From Xanthobacter autotrophicus Py2 (GTDB lineage Bacteria; Pseudomonadota; Alphaproteobacteria; Rhizobiales; Xanthobacteraceae), in the NCBI GenBank assembly GCA_000017645.1, contig CP000781.1, positions 2,405,501-2,469,500 on the forward strand: a stretch of 64,000 nucleotides of DNA. The letters are read 5' to 3'. A model generated the notes under the pieces. It was given only the letters and a program-made list of their open reading frames with translations. It ran no database searches and was not told the origin of the DNA. Shown in pieces: positions 10,031 to 18,409 of this stretch (position 1 is its first letter; every line of letters starts with the position of its first letter). Both the position numbers and the translations under genes were made by a program.

Positions 10031-10732
10031 TCACCGGGGTGGGAGGCGATCTGGGGGGCCGCGGCGTGCGCCGGGCGGAACGAGGCCGGGGGGCGGCGGT
10101 GGCATCAGCGCCGGCTCGATCAGCGCCAGCCGCTGGAGCTGGTCCGGGGACAGGCGCGCCTTCAGCGCTTCCACCGCCTGCCTCAGCCGTGTTCCGGCCC
10201 GGCCGGCCTCCTCGTCGCACACCGCAAGGGCGTTGACGAGGGCGAAGGGGGCGGGCGCCGCGGCGGGGGCGGCAGGGGGCGGGACGGGCGCGCCCGGAGG
10301 CGGCGGGGGCGGGGGAAGGGCGGCCTGGAAGGCGTCGGTGAAGTCGCGCCAGGCGTCCATCTGGTTCGGCCGGACGCCGATGGCGGTTTCGGCAGCGGCG
10401 AGGGCCTGGGCGAGCCCCAGCGGACCGCCGGGGGGCGGGCCACCGCGCGGTCCGACGGCGTCTCGCGGATGGCCGGGGCGCGCCGGCGCGCCGGCCTCGT
10501 CAAGACCGGGGGGCGGCGGGATGCGGGGCAGGTCCGGGGACACGTCCGGCGGCAGCGGCTGGCCTTCCATCGCGAGGGCAGCGAAGCGAACCGGTGCGCT
10601 CGTGGCCTGCGGCAGCCGGTCCTGGGTCTTCGAGGCGGCGGGGCCGGACATGGACGCGGCGAATGCGCATCCCGCCACGAGGGCGAGGGCCGCGCCAGCA
10701 AGAAGCTTGGTGCGCAGGGGCTTGAAGATCAT
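10031..10732 (-). CDS. Proline-rich periplasmic protein, Spy/CpxP (LTXXQ)-like
   Basis: A 233-residue exported protein. Residues 1-26 are a signal peptide (KLLAGAALALVAGCAFAAS); the Cys in AGCAF might make it a lipoprotein, but the context is not a clean lipobox. The mature part is rich in Pro, Ala and Gly. It contains two helical blocks: LAQALAAAETAIGVRPNQMDAWRDFTD and LRQAVEALKARLSPDQLQRL, the latter matching the LTXXQ motif of Spy/CpxP proteins. The ATG at 10732 follows a good GGAGG. It is divergent from a two-component system, as cpxP is from cpxRA, which suggests it feeds back on that kinase in the periplasm. Confidence 0.65.
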   Translation of the reverse strand: MIFKPLRTKLLAGAALALVAGCAFAASMSGPAASKTQDRLPQATSAPVRFAALAMEGQPLPPDVSPDLPRIPPPPGLDEAGAPARPGHPRDAVGPRGGPPPGGPLGLAQALAAAETAIGVRPNQMDAWRDFTDAFQAALPPPPPPPGAPVPPPAAPAAAPAPFALVNALAVCDEEAGRAGTRLRQAVEALKARLSPDQLQRLALIEPALMPPPPPGLVPPGARRGPPDRLPPR

Positions 10733-10932
10733 GGGGTGCCTCCTGTCTTTCTTCAGGTTGAAGGCACCTTCACCCCCTCCCGTTGCTGGCGAAGGTCGGG
10801 ACATGTCCCAAGGTGTCGGCGGTGGGCGAATTTGTATCGCAATGTTGCTGAGAGCCCGCAGGCAACGCTTCGATGCAATGGAGGGCGCGGCGGAGGCGGG
10901 TCTCCGCTAGACTCGGCGAAAAGGAGACGCCG

Positions 10933-11658
10933 GTGCAGTCCGAAGGCGCAACGCATATTCTCGTCGTCGATGACGATCTCGAAATCCGGAAATTGCTCGG
11001 GCGCTACCTGGCGGCCCAGGGCTTCCGCGTCACCACGGCCGGCGACGGGCGGGAGATGGAGGAGAAGCTCGCCACCCAGCGCATCGACTTCGTGGTGCTC
11101 GACCTGATGCTGCCGGACGCCTCCGGCCTCGATTTGTGCCGCGCCCTGCGCAACCGCTCGAAGATCCCCGTCATCCTGCTCACCGCGCTGAAGGAGGATG
11201 TGGACCGCATCATCGGGCTGGAGATCGGCGCCGACGATTATCTCGGCAAGCCGTTCAACCCGCGCGAGCTGGTGGCGCGCATCCGCGCCGTGCTGCGGCG
11301 CACCGGCGCGGCCGAGCCGGAGCCGGTGGCGGCCACCGCCTTCCGCTTCGCCCGCTTCCGTGCCGAGCCGGAGCTGCGCCGCGTGACCGACGCCGAGGGA
11401 GTGGAGGTGGCGCTCACCGGCGCCGAGTTCGACCTGCTGATGGCGTTCCTGGAGCGGCCGGGCCGCATCCTCTCCCGCGAGCAGCTGCTGGACATCACCC
11501 GTGGCCGCGAGGCCGGGCCGTTCGACCGCTCGGTGGACGTGCTGGTGAGCCGCCTGCGGCGCAAGCTCGGCGACCAGGGCGCGTTCCAGATCCTGAAGAC
11601 CCTGCGCAACGGCGGCTATCAGCTGGCGGTGCGGGTGGACCGGGAGGACGCCTCGTGA
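10933..11658 (+). CDS. OmpR/PhoB-family response regulator
   Basis: A 241-residue two-component response regulator. The receiver domain has the acidic pair D13/D14, phosphoacceptor D57 (VVLDLMLPD), T84 and K106 (GKPF). The C-terminal winged helix (about residues 140-235) ends with LRRKLGD...ILKTLRNGGYQL, the OmpR recognition-helix and wing region. The GTG at 10933 is preferred because AGGAG lies six bases before it; an ATG at 10873 has no such site. It overlaps the kinase gene by four bases (GTGA), so the two are translationally coupled. Confidence 0.93.
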   Translation: MQSEGATHILVVDDDLEIRKLLGRYLAAQGFRVTTAGDGREMEEKLATQRIDFVVLDLMLPDASGLDLCRALRNRSKIPVILLTALKEDVDRIIGLEIGADDYLGKPFNPRELVARIRAVLRRTGAAEPEPVAATAFRFARFRAEPELRRVTDAEGVEVALTGAEFDLLMAFLERPGRILSREQLLDITRGREAGPFDRSVDVLVSRLRRKLGDQGAFQILKTLRNGGYQLAVRVDREDAS

Positions 11659-13076
11659 GGACCCTGCGCGCGCAGGTAACCGCGCTTCTGGTGGTGGCCG
11701 TTCTGGTGGTGACGGCGCTGGCCAACGTCGCCTCTTTCTTTCTGACCCATCCCGAATGGCCCCCCTTCGACGAAGGCGACAAGGCTCAGGACATCGCCCT
11801 CCTCGCTGATCTGGCGGTGGCGGTGCCGGTCACGGGCGCACCTGTGACCGTGTTCGGCGGGGGGCGCGGGGTGATCCAGAAGGCGCCGCCCGACGGCGAG
11901 ATCGACCAGGTGGCCACGCGCATGCTGGCCGACGGTCTCGCCCGCCTCGGCCGCAGGATGCCGGTGCGGGTGTTGCGGCCGGGACCCGCAAGCCAGAAAG
12001 GTCCAGGCCAGGCCGGATTCGGCCCCCCGGGCCCAGGTCAAGCCGGGCCAGGTGAGCCGGGACCGCCCAATGTGGACCCGGGGCGACCGGGCCCGGACCA
12101 TTCTGGCCCTGATGAGGGTCCCGCGCTTACGGCGCTCGGCCTTGCCGACGGGCGCTGGCTGGTGATCCAGCGGCGCTTCGGTCCCATGGGCCCGCCCTCC
12201 GGACCGCCGGGCGGCACCTTCGGCTTTGCCACCTGGCTCGCCTTCATGGTGGCGGGGGTGACGCTGGTGGTGGTGTTTGCAGTGCGGAGGCTGACCAAGC
12301 CCCTGTCCCTCATCGAGGAGGCGGCCGGGCGCATTGGCCCTGACGGCGAACTGCCGGTGCTGCCAGAGGAGGGGCCGACGGAGGTGCGCGCGGCGGCGGC
12401 CGCCATTAACCGCCTGTCGGCGCGCCTGAAGGTGGCCATGGACAGCCGGATGCGCATCGTGGCGGGCGCCGCCCACGACCTGCGCACGCCGCTCACCCGC
12501 ATGCGCCTGCGCGCCGAGTTCATCCCCGATGACGAGGAGCGCGCCCAGTGGCTGTCCGACCTGGAGGAACTCGACCGCATCGCCGACAGCGCCATCCGGC
12601 TGGTGCGCGAGGAGGTGGAAGGTGGACCGGAGGAGATCGTGCGTCTCGACGATCTGGTGGATGGTGTTGTCGCCGAAGTGGTCGAGGCGCGCCGGCCCGT
12701 CCGCCTCGTGCGTGCATCACCGGCGGCGGTGCGCGGGCGGCCCTTGTCGCTGAAGCGGGCGGTGCGCAACCTGGTGGTCAATGCCGCCACCCATGGCGGC
12801 GGCGCGCGGGTGTCTGTCAGCGCCGAGGCCGGCCGGGTGGTGCTGCTCATCGAGGATGACGGCCCCGGCATTCCCGAGGCGCTGATGGGGCAGGTGTTCG
12901 AGCCGTTCTTCCGGGTGGATCCGGCGCGCCAGGTCAAGATTCCCGGCGCGGGGCTCGGGCTTGCCATCGCCAACGAGATCGTCTCGCGCCACGGCGGCCG
13001 CCTCACCCTCGCCAACCGGCCCGGCGGCGGCCTGCTGCAGCGGGTGGAACTGCCGGGGGTCGCCGTGGAGGGGTGA
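11655..13076 (+). CDS. Sensor histidine kinase with a collagen-like Gly-Pro-rich periplasmic segment
   Basis: A 473-residue membrane kinase, partner of the upstream regulator. TM1 is at residues 9-30 and TM2 at 190-211, followed by a HAMP linker. The H-box is AGAAHDLRTPLTR with H274, the N-box is RNLVVNAATHGG, G1 is DDGPGIPE (401-408) and G2 is GAGLGLAIANEI. The sensor region between the TMs (31-189) contains a stretch (about 109-157) dominated by Gly-Pro triplets that resembles collagen-like repeats, unusual for a sensor domain. The GTG start overlaps the regulator stop. The ligand is unknown; the nearby CpxP-like protein suggests envelope or metal stress sensing. Confidence 0.92.
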   Translation: MRTLRAQVTALLVVAVLVVTALANVASFFLTHPEWPPFDEGDKAQDIALLADLAVAVPVTGAPVTVFGGGRGVIQKAPPDGEIDQVATRMLADGLARLGRRMPVRVLRPGPASQKGPGQAGFGPPGPGQAGPGEPGPPNVDPGRPGPDHSGPDEGPALTALGLADGRWLVIQRRFGPMGPPSGPPGGTFGFATWLAFMVAGVTLVVVFAVRRLTKPLSLIEEAAGRIGPDGELPVLPEEGPTEVRAAAAAINRLSARLKVAMDSRMRIVAGAAHDLRTPLTRMRLRAEFIPDDEERAQWLSDLEELDRIADSAIRLVREEVEGGPEEIVRLDDLVDGVVAEVVEARRPVRLVRASPAAVRGRPLSLKRAVRNLVVNAATHGGGARVSVSAEAGRVVLLIEDDGPGIPEALMGQVFEPFFRVDPARQVKIPGAGLGLAIANEIVSRHGGRLTLANRPGGGLLQRVELPGVAVEG

Positions 13077-13118
13077 GGGCGCGGGGAGGGCGCCGACGCG
13101 CATGACGCACCGGCAAGC

Positions 13119-13138
13119 GGGCGGCCTTGAGGCCGCCC
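13119..13138. terminator. Hairpin between converging genes
   Basis: GGGCGGCC-TTGA-GGCCGCCC forms an 8-bp perfect stem between the kinase gene (+) and hbd (-). It can serve both strands, but has no clear T-tail. Confidence 0.5.
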
Positions 13139-13147
13139 TGCGGCGGC

Positions 13148-14029
13148 TCAGCGGGTCGGGACCGGCTTCTCGCCGCGATAATCGTAGAAGCCGCGCTGGG
13201 TCTTGCGGCCGAGCCATCCGGCTTCGACATATTTCACCAGCAGCGGACAGGGGCGGTACTTGGAGTCCGCCAGGCCCTCGTGCAGCACCTGCATGACCGC
13301 CAGGCAGGTGTCGAGGCCGATGAAGTCGGCCAGCTGCAGCGGTCCCATGGGATGGTTCGCGCCGAGCTTCATGGCCCGGTCGATGGAATCCACGCTGCCG
13401 ACGCCCTCGTAGAGGGTGTAGATGGCCTCGTTGATCATGGGCAAAAGGATGCGGTTGACGATGAAAGCCGGGAAGTCCTCGGCCACCGCATAGGTCTTGT
13501 GAAGCCGGGTGACGAACTGCTTCGAGCTTTCGAAGGTGTCGTCGTCGGTGGCGATGCCGCGCACCAGCTCCACCAGCTCCATCAGCGGCACCGGATTCAT
13601 GAAGTGAATGCCGATGAAGCGCTCGGGGCGGTCGGTGGCGGCGGCGAGGCGCGTGATGGAGATGGACGAGGTGTTGGAGGCGAGCAGCGCGTCGGGCCGC
13701 AGCACCTGGCAGAGGCCGGTGAAGATCTTGCGCTTCACCTCTTCCTTCTCGGTGGCCGATTCGATGACGAGGTCGCAGTCGGCCAAGTCCTCGGTGCGCT
13801 CGGCCATGCCGATGCGGGCGAGGGCCACCTGCCGGGCTTCCTCGGTCACGGTGCCTTTGGAGACCTGCTTGGCCATGTTGCCGTTGATGGTGGCAAGGCC
13901 GGAGCGAATGCGGTCGGGGTCCGCGTCATGGATGAATACGTCATAGCCGGCGAGGGCGCAGACGTGCGCGATGCCGTTGCCCATCTGGCCTGCGCCGATG
14001 ACCCCGACCTTCTTGATCTCGAGCGGCAT
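13148..14029 (-). CDS. hbd: 3-hydroxybutyryl-CoA dehydrogenase
   Basis: A 293-residue NAD(P)-dependent dehydrogenase that interconverts 3-hydroxybutyryl-CoA and acetoacetyl-CoA in fatty-acid, PHB or acetyl-CoA metabolism. The Rossmann motif is VIGAGQMGNGIA (residues 10-21). SNTSSISITRLA and HFMNPVPLMELVE are the 3HCDH active-site signatures (His in HFMNP), and the C-terminal domain runs from FPAFIVNRILLPMINEA to the end. It lies downstream of etfBA on the same strand, separated by about 140 bases with a hairpin. This etf-hbd pairing is common in rhizobia and links the electron acceptor ETF with beta-oxidation. Confidence 0.95.
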   Translation of the reverse strand: MPLEIKKVGVIGAGQMGNGIAHVCALAGYDVFIHDADPDRIRSGLATINGNMAKQVSKGTVTEEARQVALARIGMAERTEDLADCDLVIESATEKEEVKRKIFTGLCQVLRPDALLASNTSSISITRLAAATDRPERFIGIHFMNPVPLMELVELVRGIATDDDTFESSKQFVTRLHKTYAVAEDFPAFIVNRILLPMINEAIYTLYEGVGSVDSIDRAMKLGANHPMGPLQLADFIGLDTCLAVMQVLHEGLADSKYRPCPLLVKYVEAGWLGRKTQRGFYDYRGEKPVPTR

Positions 14030-14082
14030 GATTCTCTCGTTTCACCTTGAAGCCGGGGGGAGGAGCCGGCGCCCCTGATGGC

Positions 14083-14107
14083 AGCGGCCGGGGCGTGCCC
14101 GGCCGCT
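14083..14107. other. Hairpin between etfA and hbd
   Basis: AGCGGCCGGG (14083-14092) and CCCGGCCGCT (14098-14107) form a perfect 10-bp stem with a 5-base loop. On the minus strand it follows etfA and precedes hbd, so it may attenuate read-through or protect mRNA. There is no T-run on that strand. Confidence 0.45.
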
Positions 14108-14170
14108 CGTTTCTAGATCATTTTCGCGCCGCGTTGAATGGGGGGCACCGCGCGCGAAAACGCTTTGGCC

Positions 14171-15115
14171 TTATCCCTTCGCCTTGGCGAGTTCCGCCTT
14201 GAGCTCGGGGATGACGGTGTTGATGTCGCCGACGAGGCCGTAGTCGGCCACCTGGAAGATGGGGGCCTCCTCGTCCTTGTTGACGGCGACGATGACCTTG
14301 CTGTCCTTCATGCCGGCCAGATGCTGGATGGCGCCGGAAATGCCCAGCGCGATGTACAGCTCCGGGGCCACCACCTTGCCGGTCTGGCCCACCTGCCAGT
14401 CGTTGGGGGCATAGCCCGCGTCCACCGCGGCGCGCGAGGCGCCCACCGCCGCGCCCAGCACGTCGGCCAGCGGCTCGATCAGCTCGGCGAACTTCTCCCG
14501 CGAGCCCAGGGCGCGGCCGCCGGAGACGATGATCTTCGCCGCCGTCAGCTCCGGACGGTCGGAGGCCGCGATGGTCTCCTCCACGAAGGTGGAGACGCCG
14601 GGATCGGCCACCGCCGCGATGGCCTCGACCGCGGCGGTGCCACCCTCGCTGGTGGCGCCAAAGGAGGCGGTGCGCACCGTGATCACCTTCTTGGCGTCCG
14701 AGGACTTCACGGTCTGAATGGCGTTGCCCGCATAGATGGGCCGCTCGAAGGTGTCGGGGGCCACCACCTTGGTGATGTCCGACACCTGCATCACGTCCAG
14801 CAGGGCGGCCACGCGCGGCAGCACGTTCTTGGCCACCGCCGTGGAGGGGCCGACGATGGCGTCATAGCCAGGGGCCAGCGCCACGATGAGCGCGGCGAGC
14901 GGCTCGGCGAGGCGGTGGGCATAGAGCGCGTCGTCCGCCAGCAGCACCTTTTCCACGCCGGAAAGCTTGGCCGCGGCATCGGCGACGCCCTTGGCGTTCT
15001 GGCCGGCCACCAGGATGTGCACCGGGCCACCGAGGGCGGCGGCGGCGCTGAGTGCCTTGGCGGTGACGCCGTTGAGAGCCGAATTGTCGTGTTCGGCGAG
15101 CAGCAAAGTTGCCAT
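14171..15115 (-). CDS. etfA: Electron transfer flavoprotein alpha subunit
   Basis: A 314-residue ETF alpha subunit, which carries FAD and passes electrons from acyl-CoA dehydrogenases to ETF:ubiquinone oxidoreductase. The N-terminal ETF domain holds TLLLAEHDN. The C-terminal FAD domain contains [19 protein letters not shown], the segment [21 protein letters not shown] and the signature [16 protein letters not shown]...[23 protein letters not shown]. It overlaps etfB by one base (TGATG), so translation is coupled. The acyl-CoA dehydrogenase at 43867-45009 is a possible electron donor. Confidence 0.97.
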   Translation of the reverse strand: MATLLLAEHDNSALNGVTAKALSAAAALGGPVHILVAGQNAKGVADAAAKLSGVEKVLLADDALYAHRLAEPLAALIVALAPGYDAIVGPSTAVAKNVLPRVAALLDVMQVSDITKVVAPDTFERPIYAGNAIQTVKSSDAKKVITVRTASFGATSEGGTAAVEAIAAVADPGVSTFVEETIAASDRPELTAAKIIVSGGRALGSREKFAELIEPLADVLGAAVGASRAAVDAGYAPNDWQVGQTGKVVAPELYIALGISGAIQHLAGMKDSKVIVAVNKDEEAPIFQVADYGLVGDINTVIPELKAELAKAKG

Positions 15116-15864
15116 CAGATCACCCCCGCCTCATCCTTGAGCTTCGCCACCAGCTCGGCCACCGAGCCCACCTTCACGCCCGCCTTGCGGCCCGCGGGTT
15201 CCGCGGTGGAAAGCACGGTGAGGCGCGGGGCAACGTCCACGCCATAGTCGGCGGGCGTCTTCTCGGCGATGGGCTTCTTCTTCGCCTTCATGATGTTGGG
15301 CAGCGAGGCGTAGCGCGGCTCGTTGAGGCGCAGGTCCGTCGTGACGATGGCCGGGCCGTTGAGCTTGACGGTCTGCAGGCCGCCGTCGATCTCGCGGGTG
15401 ACAGCGACGCCGCCGTCCTCGATCACGACCTTGGAGGCGAAGGTGCCCTGCGGCCACCCCAGGAGGGCGGCCAGCATCTGGCCGGTCTGGTTGCAGTCGT
15501 CGTCGATGGCCTGCTTGCCGAGGATGACGAGGCCGGGGGTTTCCTCGCCCACCACGCCCTTGAGGATCTTGGCGACGGCGAGGGGCTCCACCACCCCGTC
15601 CACCTTCACCAGGATGCCGCGGTCGGCGCCCATGGCGAGGGCGGTGCGCAGGGTCTCGGAGGCCTGCGCCGGGCCGATGGAGACGGCGATCACCTCGGTG
15701 GCCTTGCCGGCTTCCTTCAGGCGCAGCGCCTCTTCTACCGCGATCTCGTCGAACGGGTTCATGGACATCTTGACGTTGGCGAGCTCTACGCCCGACCCGT
15801 CCGATTTCACCCGGACCTTCACGTTGTAATCCACCACCCGCTTAACGGGCACCAGGATCTTCAT
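15115..15864 (-). CDS. etfB: Electron transfer flavoprotein beta subunit
   Basis: A 249-residue ETF beta subunit (AMP-binding partner of EtfA). It begins [20 protein letters not shown], and contains the family signature around [19 protein letters not shown] and the AMP-loop region [23 protein letters not shown]. The ATG at 15864 gives the canonical N-terminus; an in-frame upstream extension has no family similarity. A sigma-70-like promoter lies about 110-135 bases upstream. Confidence 0.97.
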   Translation of the reverse strand: MKILVPVKRVVDYNVKVRVKSDGSGVELANVKMSMNPFDEIAVEEALRLKEAGKATEVIAVSIGPAQASETLRTALAMGADRGILVKVDGVVEPLAVAKILKGVVGEETPGLVILGKQAIDDDCNQTGQMLAALLGWPQGTFASKVVIEDGGVAVTREIDGGLQTVKLNGPAIVTTDLRLNEPRYASLPNIMKAKKKPIAEKTPADYGVDVAPRLTVLSTAEPAGRKAGVKVGSVAELVAKLKDEAGVI

Positions 15865-15971
15865 AGAGGCGTGCTCCCCGTTCCCGAAATATCGACCGGC
15901 AGTCGAAAAATCGCACCGGTCTTCCAGTCTTCCGCGTCGTCCCTGCATTGCAGCATTTTGTGCGGGCCGGC

Positions 15972-16000
15972 AACGTAGGAGGGGCCAGAAAGTGTGTCAA
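15972..16000 (-). promoter_or_regulatory. Sigma-70 promoter of etfBA
   Basis: On the minus strand TTGACA (15995-16000) and TACGTT (15972-15977) are separated by 17 bases. The site lies about 108 bases before the etfB start codon. Confidence 0.6.
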
Positions 16001-16044
16001 CGCTCGCGCTTTCAAGGTCTGCTAAAGTTGGACTTGCAGATCTT

Positions 16045-16776
16045 CTACGGCTCGTTCTTGCGCGGCGCCTGCCGGCTCGGCACTCCGGAGGGGTCGGTAT
16101 CCAGCAGCGCCACCCCCGGCCGGCGCATCACGGTCACCAGCAGCGCTCCGGCAACGAAGCCGCCCACATGGGCCCACCATGCGGTGTCCTGGTCTTGGCT
16201 CACCAGGATCTGCCAGATCTGGAGGGTGAACCACGCGCCGATGGCCCAATAGGCCGGCACGCGCAGCGGGATCTTCATGAGCACCAGCGCCCACAGGCGG
16301 ATATTGGGGTGCAGCACCAGATAGGCGGCGATCACCCCTGCCACCGCGCCCGACGCTCCCACCAGAGGCGCTTCCGAGGCGGGGTTCGCCAGCACGTGGG
16401 CGCTCGCCGCCAGGGCGCCGCACAACAGGTAGAAGGCGAGGAAGCGGACGTGGCCAAGCGCGTCTTCCACATTGTCGCCGAACACGAACAGGAACGTCAT
16501 GTTGCCGATGAGGTGCAGCCAGCCGCCGTGCAGGAACATGTAGGTGACGAGGCTGAAGGGCGCGGGAATGCGCGCATAGCCTTCCGGCAGCACCGCCTCG
16601 CCCGTCACCACCGCCGGAATGGTGCCGAAGGCGAGGGTGCCGGCCTCGCTCACCGCGCCGAAGGCGCCGTGCTGGAGCGCCAGGAACACGAACAGGTTGA
16701 GCGCCAGCAGCGCCCAGGTGACGTAGGCGTGCCGCACATGCTCCAGCGGGTTGGCGTCGGCGATGGGGAGGAACAT
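16045..16776 (-). CDS. Rhomboid family intramembrane serine protease
   Basis: A 243-residue membrane protease with about six to seven transmembrane helices. The catalytic Ser142 is in LVGASGAVAGV and His203 in WWAHVGGFVAG. HGGWLHLIGNMTFLFVFGDNVED (about residues 83-105) is the conserved L1/TM2 block with the oxyanion-stabilising Asn92. The C-terminal tail after residue 217 is short and charged. Rhomboids cleave transmembrane substrates within the bilayer; the target is unknown. It sits alone between etfB and the cobalamin adenosyltransferase gene. Confidence 0.94.
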   Translation of the reverse strand: MFLPIADANPLEHVRHAYVTWALLALNLFVFLALQHGAFGAVSEAGTLAFGTIPAVVTGEAVLPEGYARIPAPFSLVTYMFLHGGWLHLIGNMTFLFVFGDNVEDALGHVRFLAFYLLCGALAASAHVLANPASEAPLVGASGAVAGVIAAYLVLHPNIRLWALVLMKIPLRVPAYWAIGAWFTLQIWQILVSQDQDTAWWAHVGGFVAGALLVTVMRRPGVALLDTDPSGVPSRQAPRKNEP

Positions 16777-16829
16777 GGTCCAGGGTCTTCCACGGGCGCC
16801 CTGTGCGCGCCCATGGCCGGAAGCCTAGA

Positions 16830-16885
16830 GTATTTTCGGGTGGAGGGGGCAGCGGACCGCGCGAAGAAAATGCGCCGGAGTGACG
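16830..16885. repeat. Divergent intergenic repeat (Hyphomicrobiales-type), copy 2
   Basis: The stretch starting CTAGAGTATTTTCGGGTGGAG and ending GCGCGAAGAAAATGCGCC resembles a dispersed element known to me from rhizobial intergenic regions (TCTAGAGCATTTTCG ... GCGTGAAGAAAATGCG). Related copies lie at about 14111-14158 and 42555-42606. It is non-coding. Confidence 0.45.
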
Positions 16886-16969
16886 ATCCGGGACGCGCCA
16901 CCCCGCCGGTGGGCGGAGGGTGCGCTCTCATCACTTGCTTGGAGGCCGTCTCGTGGGTCCGGCTCGGCG

Positions 16970-17551
16970 TCAGGTGCGGCTGGCTCCCGGCACCCAGAGC
17001 ACGTCGGCGGCGCCGCGGGCGTTGGCGTAGCGGCCGGCCACGAACAGCAGGTCCGACAGGCGGTTCACATAGTGGATGGCCGGCCCGCCCACGCTCTCGT
17101 CCGGCTGGTGCGACAACTCCACCATGATGCGCTCGGCGCGCCGGCAGACGGTGCGGGCGAAATGCAGGTGGGCGGATGCCGGCGATCCCGCCGGCAGGAT
17201 GAAGGAGGTGAGGGGCGACAGCTCGGCATTCAGCAGGTCGATGTCGCTTTCCAGCCGGCTCACCTGCGCTGGAATGACACGCAGCGCCGCGCCCGCCGCC
17301 TCGTCCGCCTTGGGGGGCACGCACAGGTCGGCGCCGAGATCGAACAGATCATTCTGCACACGCATGAGCATGGCATCGAGCACCACTTCGCCCGAAAGAT
17401 GCAGGCGGGCGAGGCCGATGGCGGCGTTGGTCTCGTCCACCGCGCCGTAGGCGTCTACGCGCAGGTCGTATTTGGGTACCCGCGCGCCGGTGCCAAGGCC
17501 AGTTGTGCCGTCGTCGCCGGTGCGCGTGTAGATCTTGTTCAGCTTCACCAT
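16970..17551 (-). CDS. Cob(I)alamin adenosyltransferase (PduO type)
   Basis: A 193-residue ATP:cob(I)alamin adenosyltransferase that makes adenosylcobalamin. The N-terminal ATP-binding motif reads IYTRTGDDGTTGLGTGARVPK, followed by VDAYGAVDETNAAIG. The conserved RTVCRRAERIMVELS and the C-terminal VNRLSDLLFVAGRYAN complete the PduO signature. It is followed on the same strand by a HIG1-type gene upstream and tspO, a group seen repeatedly next to etf genes in alphaproteobacteria. Adenosylcobalamin would serve, for example, methylmalonyl-CoA mutase downstream of valine catabolism. Confidence 0.95.
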   Translation of the reverse strand: MVKLNKIYTRTGDDGTTGLGTGARVPKYDLRVDAYGAVDETNAAIGLARLHLSGEVVLDAMLMRVQNDLFDLGADLCVPPKADEAAGAALRVIPAQVSRLESDIDLLNAELSPLTSFILPAGSPASAHLHFARTVCRRAERIMVELSHQPDESVGGPAIHYVNRLSDLLFVAGRYANARGAADVLWVPGASRT

Positions 17552-17593
17552 CTGGCTGCAGTTCCTCTCAGCGTCCGAGCGTGCCGACCCAGC

Positions 17594-17788
17594 TCACCGC
17601 CCCATGGCGAAGATGGTGATCATCACCAGGATGATGGCGCCGAACTGGAACAGCACGCGCAACTGCATCAGCCGCTGGGACCGTTGGGGCGAGCCGCCCG
17701 AGGCGACATTGAACAGGCCGAGGATCAGAACCCCTGCCACCAGGGCCAGAGCCAGCGGGATGAAGAGATAGATGGACCAGTGGAGCAT
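17594..17788 (-). CDS. Twin transmembrane-helix small protein (HIG1 domain)
   Basis: A 64-residue membrane protein with two helices (about 5-27 and 44-62) joined by a polar loop GGSPQRSQRLMQLRVLFQ. This is the HIG1 (hypoxia-induced gene) domain pattern also found in respiratory supercomplex factors. The gene is conserved beside the adenosyltransferase in many alphaproteobacteria. The ATG at 17788 gives the standard length. Function in bacteria is not settled; a role near cytochrome c oxidase is inferred from the family. Confidence 0.85.
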   Translation of the reverse strand: MLHWSIYLFIPLALALVAGVLILGLFNVASGGSPQRSQRLMQLRVLFQFGAIILVMITIFAMGR

Positions 17789-17820
17789 GGGGCAGACCTC
17801 GGGGACGCGGTAGGGCCGCG

Positions 17821-18327
17821 TCAGTTGAGGAAGACGATAGCTGCATTCAGGGTGGAGGCGTAGCACACCCAGGCGAGATAGGGCACCAGCAGCCCTCCCG
17901 CCGCGCGGTCCACCCGGAAGGCGGCCCGCACTGCGAGGGCCAGAACGACGATGAGAGCGAGGATGATGACGAGCCCCGCCACCGGCGCGTGCAGCCCGAA
18001 GAAGACGGGCGACCAAAGTGCATTGAGCGCCAGCTGGGCGAGGAACAGGCCGATGGCGGTGCGCCGCGCCGGCGACGGGGCGACCTTGTCCCACAGCCGC
18101 CAGAGCGACAGCGCCATCAGGATGTAGAGGATGGTCCAGGCGATGGGAAACGCCGCGTTGGGCGGGGTCCACGCCGGCTTGTGAAGACCCTGATACCAAG
18201 CGGGAATGGCGGGGGCCGTGACGGCGCCGCCCACCGCCGCAACCACCCCCACCAGTGCAAGGCAGGCGAGGAGCCTCAGCCGCGAGACGGCGCAGGGGGA
18301 AAAGGATCTCGATTGGATCAGCGACAT
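17821..18327 (-). CDS. tspO: TspO/MBR family protein
   Basis: A 168-residue TspO homologue with five transmembrane helices. Signatures are PAWYQGLHKPAWTPPNAAFPIAWTILYILMA and the helix LAQLALNALWSPVFFGLH, with a C-terminal YLAWVCYASTLNAAI. TspO binds tetrapyrroles and in Rhodobacter modulates photosynthesis gene expression in response to oxygen. A perfect palindrome lies immediately upstream of its ribosome-binding site (18339-18362). Its neighbourhood (cobalamin and HIG1 genes) fits tetrapyrrole or oxygen-related roles. Confidence 0.93.
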   Translation of the reverse strand: MSLIQSRSFSPCAVSRLRLLACLALVGVVAAVGGAVTAPAIPAWYQGLHKPAWTPPNAAFPIAWTILYILMALSLWRLWDKVAPSPARRTAIGLFLAQLALNALWSPVFFGLHAPVAGLVIILALIVVLALAVRAAFRVDRAAGGLLVPYLAWVCYASTLNAAIVFLN

Positions 18328-18338
18328 GGGCCACCTTT

Positions 18339-18362
18339 CGCGTTCGAACTTATTCGAACGCG
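18339..18362. promoter_or_regulatory. Perfect inverted repeat upstream of tspO
   Basis: CGCGTTCGAA (18339-18348) and TTCGAACGCG (18353-18362) are perfect 10-base arms separated by CTTA. The repeat sits 12 bases before the tspO ATG, next to its AAGGTGG. It can be an operator or an RNA hairpin near the ribosome-binding site. Confidence 0.6.
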
Positions 18363-18409
18363 GTGCCGGGACGGATCGTTTCCCGAGATTCCCAAGCTGC
18401 GGCTATGGC

